DNA of 37,976 nucleotides, taken from positions 578,157-616,132 of the forward strand of contig NZ_QPIB01000008.1 of NCBI RefSeq assembly GCF_003671765.1, given 5' to 3'. The notes beneath the pieces are model-generated. The model worked only from the letters and a program-made list of their open reading frames with translations, searched no databases and was not told the DNA's origin. The stretch comes from Xenophilus sp. E41 (GTDB lineage: Bacteria > Pseudomonadota > Gammaproteobacteria > Burkholderiales > Burkholderiaceae_C). Position numbers and translations under genes: made by a program. Numbering within the stretch: the stretch's first letter is position 1; each line of letters starts with the position of its first letter. Of this stretch, positions 17,811-26,110 are shown piece after piece.

Positions 17811-17933
17811 GGACCTCCGTACGCGAAGAACGCGAAGATTGCGCGAAGGACGCGAAAGAGCTGCCATGAAAGATTTGGAAGTCTTCTTTCGCGATCTTCG
17901 CGTGACCTTCGCGCCCTTCGCGTACGGCTGTCC
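17811..17933. repeat. large inverted repeat of CGCGAAG units
   Basis: Two 48-bp arms (17811-17858 and 17886-17933) are about 80% complementary and flank a 27-nt loop. Each arm starts GGAC, then CCGTACGCGAAG, and carries four spaced CGCGAA units about 9-11 nt apart. The transcript would fold into a long, imperfect hairpin between the carbonic anhydrase and thiolase genes. Similar CGCGAAG-rich hairpins are scattered in other bacterial genomes (recall). It could attenuate read-through or protect the upstream mRNA. Confidence 0.85.
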
Positions 17934-17965
17934 GATGTCCTGACCCCCTTTTCCAGGAGAACCTC

Positions 17966-19150
17966 ATGTCCGAATCCATCGTCATCCTCGGTGCCGCGCG
18001 CACCCCCATGGGCAGCTTCCAGGGCGACTTCGCGTCGCTGGCCGCGCACGACCTCGGCGGCGTCGCGATCAAGGCGGCGGTCGAGCGCGCCGGCATCGCG
18101 CCCGATGCGGTGGGCGAGGTGCTCTTCGGCAACTGCCTGATGGCCGGCCAGGGCCAGGCGCCGGCGCGCCAGGCGGCCTACAAGGGCGGCCTGCCCGACA
18201 GTGCGGGCGCCGTCACGCTCAGCAAGATGTGCGGCTCGGCCATGAAGGCCGCGATGCTTGCGCACGACCTGCTGCTGGCCGGCACGCACGACGTGATGGT
18301 CGCCGGTGGCATGGAGAGCATGACCAACGCGCCGTACCTCATGCTCAAGGGCCGCGGCGGCTACCGCATGGGCCACGACCGCATCTTCGACCACATGATG
18401 CTCGACGGCCTGGAGGACGCCTACCAGCCCGGACGCAGCATGGGCACCTTCGGCGAGGACTGCGCCGCCAAATACAGCTTCACCCGCGAGCAGCAGGACG
18501 AATTCGCCATCGCCAGCGTGCAGCGCGCGCAGCATGCCACGAAGGACGGCCTCTTCAAGGCCGAGATCGCGCCGGTGACCGTGAAGGGCCGCGCCGGCGA
18601 CACCGTGATCGCCATCGACGAAGGTCCCGGCAAGGTCAAGCTCGACAAGATCCCCTCGCTCAAGCCGGCTTTCAAGAAGGACGGCGGCACCATCACCGCG
18701 GCCTCGAGCTCGTCCATCAACGACGGCGCCGCCGCGCTGGTGATGAGCACCGCCTCGCACGCGCAGAAGATCGGCGCCAGGCCCATCGCGCGCATCGTTG
18801 CGCACAGCACGCACGCGCAGCAGCCCGAATGGTTCTCCACCGCGCCCGTGGGCGCCGTGCAGAAGCTGTTCGCCAAGACCGGCTGGGGCGTGAAGGACGT
18901 CGACCTGTGGGAGGTCAACGAGGCCTTCGCGGTGGTGCCGATGGCGCTGATGACCGAGCTCGGCGTGTCGCACGACATCGTCAACGTGCACGGCGGCGCC
19001 TGCGCCCTGGGCCATCCGATCGGCGCCAGCGGCGCGCGCATCATGGTCACGTTGATCCACGCGCTGCAGTCGAGGGGCCTGAAGCGCGGCGTGGCCACGC
19101 TGTGCATCGGTGGCGGCGAGGGCACGGCCGTGGCCATCGAACTGGTCTGA
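17966..19150 (+). CDS. acetyl-CoA C-acyltransferase (thiolase)
   Basis: A 394-residue thiolase condensing or cleaving acyl-CoA and acetyl-CoA units. All catalytic residues are present: Cys89 in SKMCGSAMKAAM, the WEVNEAFA motif, His350 in ALGHPIGASGAR, and Cys380 in CIGGGEGTA. The length and composition fit the acetoacetyl-CoA thiolase group (AtoB/PhaA/BktB), though which one cannot be decided from sequence alone. A strong AGGAGA ribosome-binding site (17954-17959) precedes the ATG. It is downstream of the MerR and carbonic anhydrase genes and the large inverted repeat. Acetoacetyl-CoA cleavage would be the last step of leucine and ketone-body degradation. Confidence 0.95.
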   Translation: MSESIVILGAARTPMGSFQGDFASLAAHDLGGVAIKAAVERAGIAPDAVGEVLFGNCLMAGQGQAPARQAAYKGGLPDSAGAVTLSKMCGSAMKAAMLAHDLLLAGTHDVMVAGGMESMTNAPYLMLKGRGGYRMGHDRIFDHMMLDGLEDAYQPGRSMGTFGEDCAAKYSFTREQQDEFAIASVQRAQHATKDGLFKAEIAPVTVKGRAGDTVIAIDEGPGKVKLDKIPSLKPAFKKDGGTITAASSSSINDGAAALVMSTASHAQKIGARPIARIVAHSTHAQQPEWFSTAPVGAVQKLFAKTGWGVKDVDLWEVNEAFAVVPMALMTELGVSHDIVNVHGGACALGHPIGASGARIMVTLIHALQSRGLKRGVATLCIGGGEGTAVAIELV

Positions 19151-19152
19151 TT

Positions 19153-19206
19153 CTGATAGCTAACCGCGCCCGACTGGCGGGCGCTGCAGCCATTTTTTAT
19201 TCATAG
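19153..19206 (-). repeat. Comamonadaceae dispersed repeat, copy A
   Basis: The segment begins TGATAGCTAACCGCGCCCG and contains a perfect 7-bp hairpin, GCGCCCG (19166-19172) with CGGGCGC (19178-19184), followed by a T-rich stretch. Its reverse complement matches the element at 21151-21212. It follows the thiolase stop directly and may serve as its terminator. Confidence 0.7.
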
Positions 19207-19234
19207 AACTGCGTCCGACAAGAAAGACACCCGC

Positions 19235-20485
19235 ATGTCCGCACTCCGCCTTCATCGCTCCATCCTCGCCGGCCTGCTGGCCACTGCCTTCGCCGCGCCG
19301 GCCGCTTTCGCGCAGCAGCGCGACGAGGCGCTCTTCAAGGCCGCCACCGACGAGCAGCCCGCCGTCGTGAAGACGCTGGAGCAGCTGGTCAACATCGAGA
19401 CCGGCACCGGCGACGCCGAAGGCATGGCCGCGGCCGGCAAGTACTTCGAGGACCAGCTCAAGGCGCTGGGCTTCGCCGTCACGCGCAGCAAGTCGGCCGG
19501 CATGGTGGTGGGCGACAACATCGTCGGCAAGCTGCAGGGCAAGGGCGGCAAGAACCTGCTGCTGATCTCGCACATGGACACCGTCTACCTCAAGGGCATC
19601 CTGGCCAAGGCGCCCTTCCGCGTCGAGGGCGACAAGGCCTACGGGCCCGGCATCGCCGACGACAAGGGCGGCAACGCCGTGGTGCTGCACAGCCTGAAGC
19701 TGCTGAAGGCGCGGGGCTTCCAGGGCTTCGGCACGATCACCGTGTTGTTCAACACCGACGAGGAAAAAGGCTCCTTCGGCTCGCGCGACCTGATCCAGGA
19801 AGAAGCCGCCAAGGCCGACTACGTGCTGTCCTTCGAGCCCACCTCGGCGCTCAAGGAAAGCTTCACGCTCGGCACCTCTGGCATCGCCTACGTGCAGGCC
19901 AACATCAAGGGCAAGGCCTCGCACGCGGGCGCCGCGCCCGAGCTGGGCGTCAACGCGCTCGTCGAGGCGGCCGACCTGGTGCAGCGCACGCTCGACATCG
20001 ACGACAAGGCCAAGGGGCTGCGCTTCAACTGGACCATCGCCAAGGCCGGCGCGGTGAGCAACATCATCCCCGACAGCGCCACGCTCAATGCCGACGTGCG
20101 CTATGCGCGCAACGAGGACTTCGAAGCCGCGATGAAGACGCTGGAAGAGCGTGCCCAGAAGAAGAAGCTGCCCGACGCCGAGGTCAAGCTGCTGATCACG
20201 CGCGGCCGGCCGGCCTTCGACGCCGGCGCCGCGGGCAAGGTGCTGGTCGACAAGGCGGTGGGCTACTACAAGGAAGCCGGCGGCACGCTGGCGATCGAGG
20301 AACGCACCGGCGGCGGCACCGACGCCGCGTACGCCGCGCTGTCGGGCAAGCCCACGATCGAGAGCCTGGGCCTGCCGGGCTTCGGCTACCACAGCGACAA
20401 GGCCGAGTACGTGCAGATCGACGCCATCCCGCGCCGCCTGTACATGGCCACGCGCCTGATCATGGACCTCGGCCAAGGCAAGTAG
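19235..20485 (+). CDS. secreted M20 peptidase, glutamate carboxypeptidase-like
   Basis: A 416-residue exported zinc peptidase of the M20 family resembling carboxypeptidase G2, which removes C-terminal glutamate from folates and peptides. A signal peptide ends after AFA at about residue 26. The two-metal site is intact: SHMDTVY (His113, Asp115), GIADDKGGN (bridging Asp), NTDEEKGS (Glu176-Glu177), LSFEP and a C-terminal YHSDKAEYV His. A GTSG-to-HAGAAP stretch marks the start of the lid/dimerisation domain (about 225-330). It is followed closely by a PPOX-fold gene. Substrate range cannot be set by sequence. Confidence 0.92.
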   Translation: MSALRLHRSILAGLLATAFAAPAAFAQQRDEALFKAATDEQPAVVKTLEQLVNIETGTGDAEGMAAAGKYFEDQLKALGFAVTRSKSAGMVVGDNIVGKLQGKGGKNLLLISHMDTVYLKGILAKAPFRVEGDKAYGPGIADDKGGNAVVLHSLKLLKARGFQGFGTITVLFNTDEEKGSFGSRDLIQEEAAKADYVLSFEPTSALKESFTLGTSGIAYVQANIKGKASHAGAAPELGVNALVEAADLVQRTLDIDDKAKGLRFNWTIAKAGAVSNIIPDSATLNADVRYARNEDFEAAMKTLEERAQKKKLPDAEVKLLITRGRPAFDAGAAGKVLVDKAVGYYKEAGGTLAIEERTGGGTDAAYAALSGKPTIESLGLPGFGYHSDKAEYVQIDAIPRRLYMATRLIMDLGQGK

Positions 20486-20503
20486 GCACGGCGGCGTGCA
20501 CGC

Positions 20504-21139
20504 ATGATCACCGACCTCGCCCAACTGCGCAGCCTCTACGCCCAGCCCGGCGAGCGCGCCGTGCGCAAGCAGCTCGACCGGCTCGACGTGCACGGCCGGC
20601 GTTTCGTGGCGCTGTCGCCCTTCTGCGTCATCGCCAGCGCGGGGCAGGCCGCGGCGCTGCTCGACGCCTCGCCGCGCGGTGGCGCGCCGGGCTTCGTCAA
20701 GACGTCCCAGGATGGCGCCACGCTGCTGCTGCCCGATTCGGGCGGCAACAACCGGCTGGACACGCTGGAGAACCTCATCGTCGACCCGCGCGTGGCGCTG
20801 ATCTTCATGGTTCCTGGCGTGGACGAGACGCTGCGCATCAACGGCACGGCGCGGCTGCGCGACGAGGCCGAGTTCACCGATTCATTCGCACACGAGCGCC
20901 AGCGGCCCAAGCTGGTGATCGAGGTCGCGGTGCGCGAGGCCTACCTGCACTGCGCCAAAGCCTTCATGCGTTCGCAGCTGTGGCACCCGGACAGCTGGGG
21001 GCCGCGCGATGCGTTGCCGAGCATGAACCAGATGATCCACGACCAGATCGGCGCCGGCCCGGTGACCGAGTCGCAGGAGCAGATGCTGGCGCGCTACCGC
21101 GACCAGCTCGCCGGCGAGCTTGCACCGGCATCCGCCTGA
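20504..21139 (+). CDS. pyridoxamine 5'-phosphate oxidase-fold flavoprotein
   Basis: A 211-residue FMN-binding split-barrel protein of the MSMEG_1061-like PPOX group. Recognisable features are the LSPFCVIASA strand, DGATLLLPDSGGNNRLDTLENLI and a downstream DPRVALIF strand, then GVDETLRINGTARL, all of the FMN-binding core. The C-terminal part (EAYLHCAKAFMRSQLW) is typical of this subgroup. It is not PdxH. The start codon ATG lies 18 nt after the peptidase stop, so the two are probably one transcript. The reaction is unknown; members often reduce or bind flavins and small quinone-like substrates. Confidence 0.85.
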   Translation: MITDLAQLRSLYAQPGERAVRKQLDRLDVHGRRFVALSPFCVIASAGQAAALLDASPRGGAPGFVKTSQDGATLLLPDSGGNNRLDTLENLIVDPRVALIFMVPGVDETLRINGTARLRDEAEFTDSFAHERQRPKLVIEVAVREAYLHCAKAFMRSQLWHPDSWGPRDALPSMNQMIHDQIGAGPVTESQEQMLARYRDQLAGELAPASA

Positions 21140-21150
21140 AGGTCGACATT

Positions 21151-21212
21151 CAAGCCAGAAGTGCCTGCAGCGCCCGCCCAGTGGGCGCGAGCAGCTATCG
21201 AAAACATAGCGC
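21151..21212 (+). repeat. Comamonadaceae dispersed repeat, copy B
   Basis: This element reads TGCAGCGCCCGCCCAGTGGG, then CGCGAGCAGCTATCGAAAA. It shares the inverted CGCCC/GGGCG core and the AGCTATC motif with copy A (reverse orientation) and copy C at 33290-33340. It fills the gap between the PPOX and acyl-CoA dehydrogenase genes; the latter's ribosome-binding site follows at 21225-21229. Confidence 0.7.
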
Positions 21213-21236
21213 CCAGGGCGCACCGGAGACTGTTCC

Positions 21237-22367
21237 ATGCTGCTGACCCCCGACCAGGAAGCCATCCGCGACGCGGTGCGAGAGTTCGCTCAAGAACAGT
21301 TGTGGCCCCACGCCGCGCAGTGGGACCGCGAGCACCGCTTCCCCAAGGAGGCGCACCAGGGCCTGGCCGCGCTCGGCGCCTACGGCATCTGCGTGCCCGA
21401 GGAGCACGGCGGTGCGGGGCTGGACTACCTCACGCTCGCGCTCGTGCTCGAAGAGATCGCGGCCGGCGATGGCGGCACCAGCACCGCCATCAGCGTGACC
21501 AACTGCCCCGTCAACGCCATCCTCATGCGCTACGGCAACGCGCAGCAGAAGAAGCAGTGGCTCGAGCCGCTGGCGCAGGGACAGATGCTCGGCGCCTTCT
21601 GCCTCACCGAACCGCAGGCGGGCAGCGATGCGAGCAGCCTTCGCACCGTGGCGGCCAGGGACGCAGATGGCTACGTGCTCAACGGCACCAAGCAGTTCAT
21701 CACCAGCGGCAAGAACGGCCAGGTGGCGATCGTCATCGCCATGACCGACAAGGCCGCGGGCAAGAAGGGCATGAGCGCGTTTCTCGTGCCCACCGATGCG
21801 CCGGGCTACACCGTGGCGCGGCTCGAAGACAAGCTGGGCCAGCATTCGAGCGACACCGCGCTCATCAACTTCGACAACTGCCGCATCCCGGCCGAGAACC
21901 TCATCGGCCAGGAGGGTGAGGGCTACAAGATCGCGCTGGGCGCGCTCGAAGGCGGGCGCATCGGCATCGCGGCGCAGAGCGTGGGCATGGCGCGCAGCGC
22001 CTTCGAGTTCGCCGTCAACTACGCCAAGGAACGCACCGCCTTCGGCGGTCCGATCTTCGAGCAGCAGGCCGTGGGCTTCCGCCTCGCCGACTGCGCCACG
22101 CAGATCGAGGCCGCGCGCCAACTCATCTGGCATGCCGCCGCGCTGCGCGATGCCGGCCGGCCCTGCCTCAAGGAGGCGGCCATGGCCAAGCTCTTTGCCA
22201 GCGAGATGGCCGAGCGCGTGTGCAGCGCCGCCATCCAGACCCTGGGTGGCTACGGCTACGTCAACGACTTCCCGCTGGAGCGCATCTACCGCGACGTGCG
22301 CGTGTGCCAGATCTACGAAGGCACCTCGGACATCCAGAAGCTGCTGATCACGCGGGCGCTGGCGTGA
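21237..22367 (+). CDS. acyl-CoA dehydrogenase
   Basis: A 376-residue FAD-dependent acyl-CoA dehydrogenase, carrying out the alpha-beta dehydrogenation of an acyl-CoA. FAD and CoA segments occur in order: LGAFCLTEPQAGSDA, KQFITSG, and RTAFGGPIFEQQAV. The catalytic Glu is in RVCQIYEGTSDIQ (about residue 361), the position of short-chain and related enzymes. GGRIGIAAQSVGMARSAFEF supports the short/branched-chain group. The start has a GGAGA ribosome-binding site (21225-21229) at 7 nt. The substrate is not assignable. The thiolase and MerR genes lie about 2-5 kb upstream. Confidence 0.94.
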   Translation: MLLTPDQEAIRDAVREFAQEQLWPHAAQWDREHRFPKEAHQGLAALGAYGICVPEEHGGAGLDYLTLALVLEEIAAGDGGTSTAISVTNCPVNAILMRYGNAQQKKQWLEPLAQGQMLGAFCLTEPQAGSDASSLRTVAARDADGYVLNGTKQFITSGKNGQVAIVIAMTDKAAGKKGMSAFLVPTDAPGYTVARLEDKLGQHSSDTALINFDNCRIPAENLIGQEGEGYKIALGALEGGRIGIAAQSVGMARSAFEFAVNYAKERTAFGGPIFEQQAVGFRLADCATQIEAARQLIWHAAALRDAGRPCLKEAAMAKLFASEMAERVCSAAIQTLGGYGYVNDFPLERIYRDVRVCQIYEGTSDIQKLLITRALA

Positions 22368-22423
22368 GCGGCGCCCGCCACGCGGGTGGCGATGTCTCCT
22401 GATCGCCGCCAGGCGTTGCAACG

Positions 22424-23257
22424 TCAGTAGCGCACCTCTGCCAGCGTGCGCAGTTCCTCGGCGGTGGCCGCGCCGAAGCCGAAGAATTCAAGGTAGGCCG
22501 GAATCATCTCGAACAGCATGTCGGTGCCGACCTGCACGGTGCACCCCCGTGCGAGGGCCGCGCGCAGCAGCGGCGTGTGTTCCGACTTCATCACCACCTC
22601 GCCCACGTAGGCGCCGGGGGGGAGGCGTTCCACGTCGAAAGGCAGCGGGTCGTCGGCGTTCATGCCCAGCGGCGTGGCGTTCACCACCACGTCGAAGCCG
22701 GCCGGGTCGCGCGACCCGGTGCGCACGCGCACGTCGGGGCAGTGCGCCGCCAGGCGCCGGGCCAGCGCATCGGCGCTCCCGGGGTTCAGGTCATGCAGCA
22801 TCAGTTCGGCCGCACCGGCCTGGGCGATCGACGCCGCGATGGCCGATCCCACGCCGCCGGCGCCCGAGATGAGCACGCGTGTGCGCTTGAAATCCAGCCC
22901 CTTGCGCTGCGCGCCGCGCACGAAGCCGGCGCCGTCGAACTGATCGCCCAGCGTGGTGCCGTCCGCGCGGCGGATCACCGCGTTGCAGGCACCGGCGACG
23001 CGGGCCACGGGCGTGGCGGCGTCCACCAGTTCCAAGGTGCTGATCTTGTGCGGCATGGTGACGAGGGCGCCGCGCACGTTGCCCATGCGCAGCAAGTGCA
23101 GCAGCGCGGCCGCGTAGTCCGGGGCCTTCACGGCCATGGGCACCACCACCGCATCGATGCCGTGGTGCGCGAACCAGGGGTTGTAGATCATGGGCGACTT
23201 GACGGTGTGCGTCGGGTCGCCCAGCAAGGGCAGCAGCTGGGTCCGGCCGGAGATCAT
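22424..23257 (-). CDS. shikimate/quinate dehydrogenase-like oxidoreductase
   Basis: A 277-residue NAD(P)-dependent enzyme of the shikimate dehydrogenase family. The substrate lysine is in TMPHK (Lys71), with Asn92 in GACNAV and Asp108 in GDQFDGAG. The Rossmann glycine loop is ISGAGGVGSA (130-139) and VNATPLGMN is present. The usual N-terminal hydroxyl pair (Ser-x-Ser-Pro) is THTVKSPMIYN here: one serine is replaced by valine, so specificity probably differs from biosynthetic AroE. The start ATG overlaps the stop of the FAD gene (ATGA, 23254-23257). Its cluster with an FAD oxidoreductase and a carboxylate receptor favours a catabolic or side role rather than the aromatic pathway. Confidence 0.86.
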   Translation of the reverse strand: MISGRTQLLPLLGDPTHTVKSPMIYNPWFAHHGIDAVVVPMAVKAPDYAAALLHLLRMGNVRGALVTMPHKISTLELVDAATPVARVAGACNAVIRRADGTTLGDQFDGAGFVRGAQRKGLDFKRTRVLISGAGGVGSAIAASIAQAGAAELMLHDLNPGSADALARRLAAHCPDVRVRTGSRDPAGFDVVVNATPLGMNADDPLPFDVERLPPGAYVGEVVMKSEHTPLLRAALARGCTVQVGTDMLFEMIPAYLEFFGFGAATAEELRTLAEVRY

Positions 23258-24951
23258 GCGGCCCCCCTGGACGGCTTGGCGAACTGGTAGCCCACGCGCC
23301 TTGTCGGCGTCAGCGCGCCGAACTGCGGCCATTCGAGCAGCACGCCCTGACTGCGCAGCAGGCGCTGGAAGTCCGCCAGCAATTCGGCCGAGGCGCGCAC
23401 CGCACGCGGCGGCTGCCCGCGCTGCAGCGCGAAGGCGGCCAGGAAGCCCGCGGCTTCGCCGATGCTCCATTCGGTGGCGTGTTCGCGGTAGGCACCGTTG
23501 GTGATGCGCGTGGTGCCGAGGTTCTTGCACGCGGGCAACAGGTTCTGCACGCGCACGGGCAGCAGCGCACCCAGCGGGATCTGGAAGGGGTAGGCGTCGA
23601 TGTCCACCGTGTTGCGGCCCCGTGTGCTGGGGTGCAGATCGATGCGGTAGGCGCCGATGCCCACGCTGTCGTCGAAATGCTCGGCGGCGCCCAAGCCGTC
23701 TCTCGCCTGCACGCCGATGTGCTGCTCCAGCACCGTGAACTCGGCCTGGATGCGCCGGCCTTCGCGGTAGTAGACCTGCTTGGCCAGTCCGTCCTGGGTC
23801 CCCAGCACGTCGCCGCGCAGCCGGAGGCCGGGATAGCCATGTCCGCCGTCATGGCGCGGCGCCTCGGTCTGCATCCAGTAGAAGAAGGCCAGGCTGATGT
23901 CTCGTGCACCCTGCAGCGCTGCCTGTCGCTGTTCCGGGTCGACGCCGACCAGAGGCTGTTCCCAGTAGTCCATCTGCGGCCAGTTCGCGAGGGTGATGTC
24001 GCTGGGATAGGCGCCCGCCTCGAAATTCCGTCGCCAGGCGATGCGGCGGGCGTGCCACAGGTCGTACAGCGTCTCGGCATCGCTCGGCCCGACGAACAGC
24101 GGCCGTTCGCGCGGCTCGTGCGTGACGAAGTCGCTCAGCGTCCAGCTCAACTGCGGGCCGGGCCAGCAATCCAGCTTCAGCGTGCGCAGGCGTGCGTAGT
24201 CGCGCGGGCACTCGATGGTGTGGTCCTCGCCCGGCAGGTAATCGGCCGCCAGGCACCAGGTCACGGCCTGCTGGTCGAAGGGGTCGGCCTCGGCCAGTGC
24301 CTGCGGCTCCTGCGTCTGCGCCTGCGATTCGGCGCCGAAGACATGTTCCACGCCGGCCAGCTCGAGCATGTCGCCGATCTCGGTGGCGTCGATGAACATC
24401 GGCGCGTGCAGCACCCGCACCCGGTGCTCGCGCAGGTCCAGCACATTGGCGGCCTGCACGCGGTCTCTGTCGCTCTCCACCGATTGCAGGCGATGCTCAC
24501 GCAGCACCGTGAGCCGGCCGGCGGCCTCGTGCGGGGCCAGCAGCTGGTCGATCACCTTCACCGCCACCCAGGGCTCGTGGCACAGGCTGCTGACATTGCC
24601 CTGGCCCGGGTTGAGCCGCAGGTTCAGCCGTGCGGCCGTCGTCAGCGGGAAGTGGTCGCGGTAGTACTGGCGGATGCCGCGGCGCAGCTCCGCGTAGCTG
24701 TGCGAGCCCTGCAGGCACTCGATCCACGGATGCTCGTCGGGCGGAACACCCTGGGCCGTGAGCTGACCGCCCAGCCAGTCGAGCTCTTCCGTCAGGATCA
24801 CGCGCGCGCCCAGCCGCAGTGCCGCCAGGGCGGCAGCAATGCCGCCGAGGCCGCCGCCGATCACGACCAGGTCGGCGTGCAGTTCGTGGCCGTGCGGGTC
24901 TGGGGACTTCATGGGGTGAGGGTGCCCTGGTTGCGTTGGGGGTGGGGCCAT
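23254..24951 (-). CDS. FAD-dependent oxidoreductase (FAD_oxidored family)
   Basis: A 565-residue flavoprotein of the PF12831-type family. An N-terminal dinucleotide-binding fold, VVIGGGLGGIAAALAALRLG, begins near residue 29. FIDATEIGDMLELAG, typical of this family, follows near 190, and KNLGTTRITNGAYREHATEW near the C-terminus matches the second FAD-binding segment. The start at 24951 follows the receptor stop by 4 nt; an in-frame ATG at 24912 would give a 552-residue protein and neither has a clear ribosome-binding site. It is the middle gene of a minus-strand operon with a Bug-type receptor and a shikimate-dehydrogenase-like protein. Substrate unknown; many family members act on hydroxyl-bearing organic acids. 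Confidence 0.85.
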   Translation of the reverse strand: MAPPPTQPGHPHPMKSPDPHGHELHADLVVIGGGLGGIAAALAALRLGARVILTEELDWLGGQLTAQGVPPDEHPWIECLQGSHSYAELRRGIRQYYRDHFPLTTAARLNLRLNPGQGNVSSLCHEPWVAVKVIDQLLAPHEAAGRLTVLREHRLQSVESDRDRVQAANVLDLREHRVRVLHAPMFIDATEIGDMLELAGVEHVFGAESQAQTQEPQALAEADPFDQQAVTWCLAADYLPGEDHTIECPRDYARLRTLKLDCWPGPQLSWTLSDFVTHEPRERPLFVGPSDAETLYDLWHARRIAWRRNFEAGAYPSDITLANWPQMDYWEQPLVGVDPEQRQAALQGARDISLAFFYWMQTEAPRHDGGHGYPGLRLRGDVLGTQDGLAKQVYYREGRRIQAEFTVLEQHIGVQARDGLGAAEHFDDSVGIGAYRIDLHPSTRGRNTVDIDAYPFQIPLGALLPVRVQNLLPACKNLGTTRITNGAYREHATEWSIGEAAGFLAAFALQRGQPPRAVRASAELLADFQRLLRSQGVLLEWPQFGALTPTRRVGYQFAKPSRGAA

Positions 24952-24955
24952 GGGT

Positions 24956-25948
24956 TCAGTCGGCCGTCAGGCCCAGGCGGCGAATCGCTTCGCCATAGCG
25001 GTGTGTCTCGGCGCCGATCAGCTTCGCGAAGTCGGCGCTGCTGTTCCTGCCGGGCTCGACACCCAGCGACTTCAGCCTCTCCGCGACCGCGGGCTGCTGG
25101 AGCGCCGCGTTGACTTCCTTGTGCAGGCGCTGCACCACCGCCGACGGCGTGCCCGCGGGCGCCAGCACGCCGAACCAGCCGGTGACCTCGAACTTGGGCA
25201 CCGCGAGTTCGGCGACGGTGGGGACGTCGGGCAGCACGGGGGCGCGCTGCGCGGTCGTCACGGCGAGCGCGCGCAGCTTGCCGCTCTGGATGTAGGGCAG
25301 TGCGCTCGACGGGATGTCGAAGCCGGCGTCGACTTCTCCCGAGAGCAATGCGGTGAGTGCGGGACCCGATCCCTTGTACGGGATCATCTGCATGTCGACC
25401 TTGGCGTCCTTCTTGAGGAATTCCGCCGCCAGGCTGGTGGTCGTTGCGCCGCCACCGCCGGCGGAGTAGTTGATCTTGCCCGGGGCCTTGCGCGCCGCCT
25501 CCAGCAGCGACTTGAAGTCCTTGATCGGCGAGGCGGCAGGCACCACGACCACCACGGGTGACTGCCCCACCAGCGCCACGGGCGCGAAGCTTTTCTGGTT
25601 GTCGTACTTGAGCTTGGGGTACAGCGCGGCGGCGCCGGGGAAGCCGCTGGTCACGAAGAGCAGCGTATGGCCGTCGGCCGGTGCCGTCGCCACGAAGCTG
25701 TTGGCGATGGTGCCGCCCGCGCCCGGGCGGTTGTCGATCACGATCGGCTGGCCCAGTGCCTTGCCCATGCTCTCACCGAGCAGCCGGGCCAGGATGTCGG
25801 CCGAGCCGCCGGCCGCGAAGCCGACAACCATCGTGAGGGGCTTGCTCGGGAAAGCGTCGGCAGCCTGCGCGGCGGTGAAAGGCAGGCTGGCGGCGAGCAG
25901 GGCGAGGGCGGCGCGCTGCAGGCCGCGGCGGCGCGAAAGTACGTGCAT
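24956..25948 (-). CDS. Bug-family tripartite tricarboxylate transporter receptor
   Basis: A 330-residue periplasmic substrate-binding protein of the Bug/TctC group. A signal peptide runs to about residue 29 (AQA-AD). PSKPLTMVVGFAAGGSADILA opens the mature protein, followed by IVIDNRPGAGG and DGHTLLFVTSG, which form the ligand-binding loops of the family. The ATG at 25946-25948 has a GGAGA ribosome-binding site 5 nt upstream. No TctA or TctB membrane genes are present here, which is normal for the many orphan Bug receptors of Burkholderiales. It is the first gene of the operon and diverges from a LysR gene, with an inverted repeat of LysR spacing between them. The ligand is probably a small carboxylate. 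Confidence 0.94.
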   Translation of the reverse strand: MHVLSRRRGLQRAALALLAASLPFTAAQAADAFPSKPLTMVVGFAAGGSADILARLLGESMGKALGQPIVIDNRPGAGGTIANSFVATAPADGHTLLFVTSGFPGAAALYPKLKYDNQKSFAPVALVGQSPVVVVVPAASPIKDFKSLLEAARKAPGKINYSAGGGGATTTSLAAEFLKKDAKVDMQMIPYKGSGPALTALLSGEVDAGFDIPSSALPYIQSGKLRALAVTTAQRAPVLPDVPTVAELAVPKFEVTGWFGVLAPAGTPSAVVQRLHKEVNAALQQPAVAERLKSLGVEPGRNSSADFAKLIGAETHRYGEAIRRLGLTAD

Positions 25949-26042
25949 GGGTGTCTCCGTTCGGATCGCGTCCTCCAAGCGGGACGAGTGGGGGAATGCT
26001 AGGAGCCGGCCGCGTCGGGCGCCAATACCAAGGCGTGGGAAG

Positions 26043-26063
26043 GGCATGCGTCGGTGTTATGCC
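26043..26063. promoter_or_regulatory. LysR-type operator candidate (GGCAT-N11-ATGCC)
   Basis: GGCAT (26043-26047) and ATGCC (26059-26063) form a perfect inverted repeat with 11 nt between, giving the T-N11-A spacing typical of LysR binding sites. It lies in the divergent region between the Bug receptor and the LysR start, about 50 nt upstream of the LysR start. Confidence 0.6.
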
Positions 26064-26110
26064 TGGCCGCAATCCGGGGAGAATCTGTTCTGGCCCCATG
26101 TCCGAGGAGC

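Noticed and set aside
17811-17933. CGCGAAG units considered as a CRISPR array
   Set aside because: The units are 6-7 nt, spaced by 2-5 nt and arranged as one inverted repeat, not as 25-40-nt direct repeats with unique spacers, and there are no cas genes.
22368-22423. GC-rich stem after the acyl-CoA dehydrogenase, considered as an intrinsic terminator
   Set aside because: A CGCCCGC/GCGGGTG-type stem is present but there is no T run on either strand, so I did not call a terminator.
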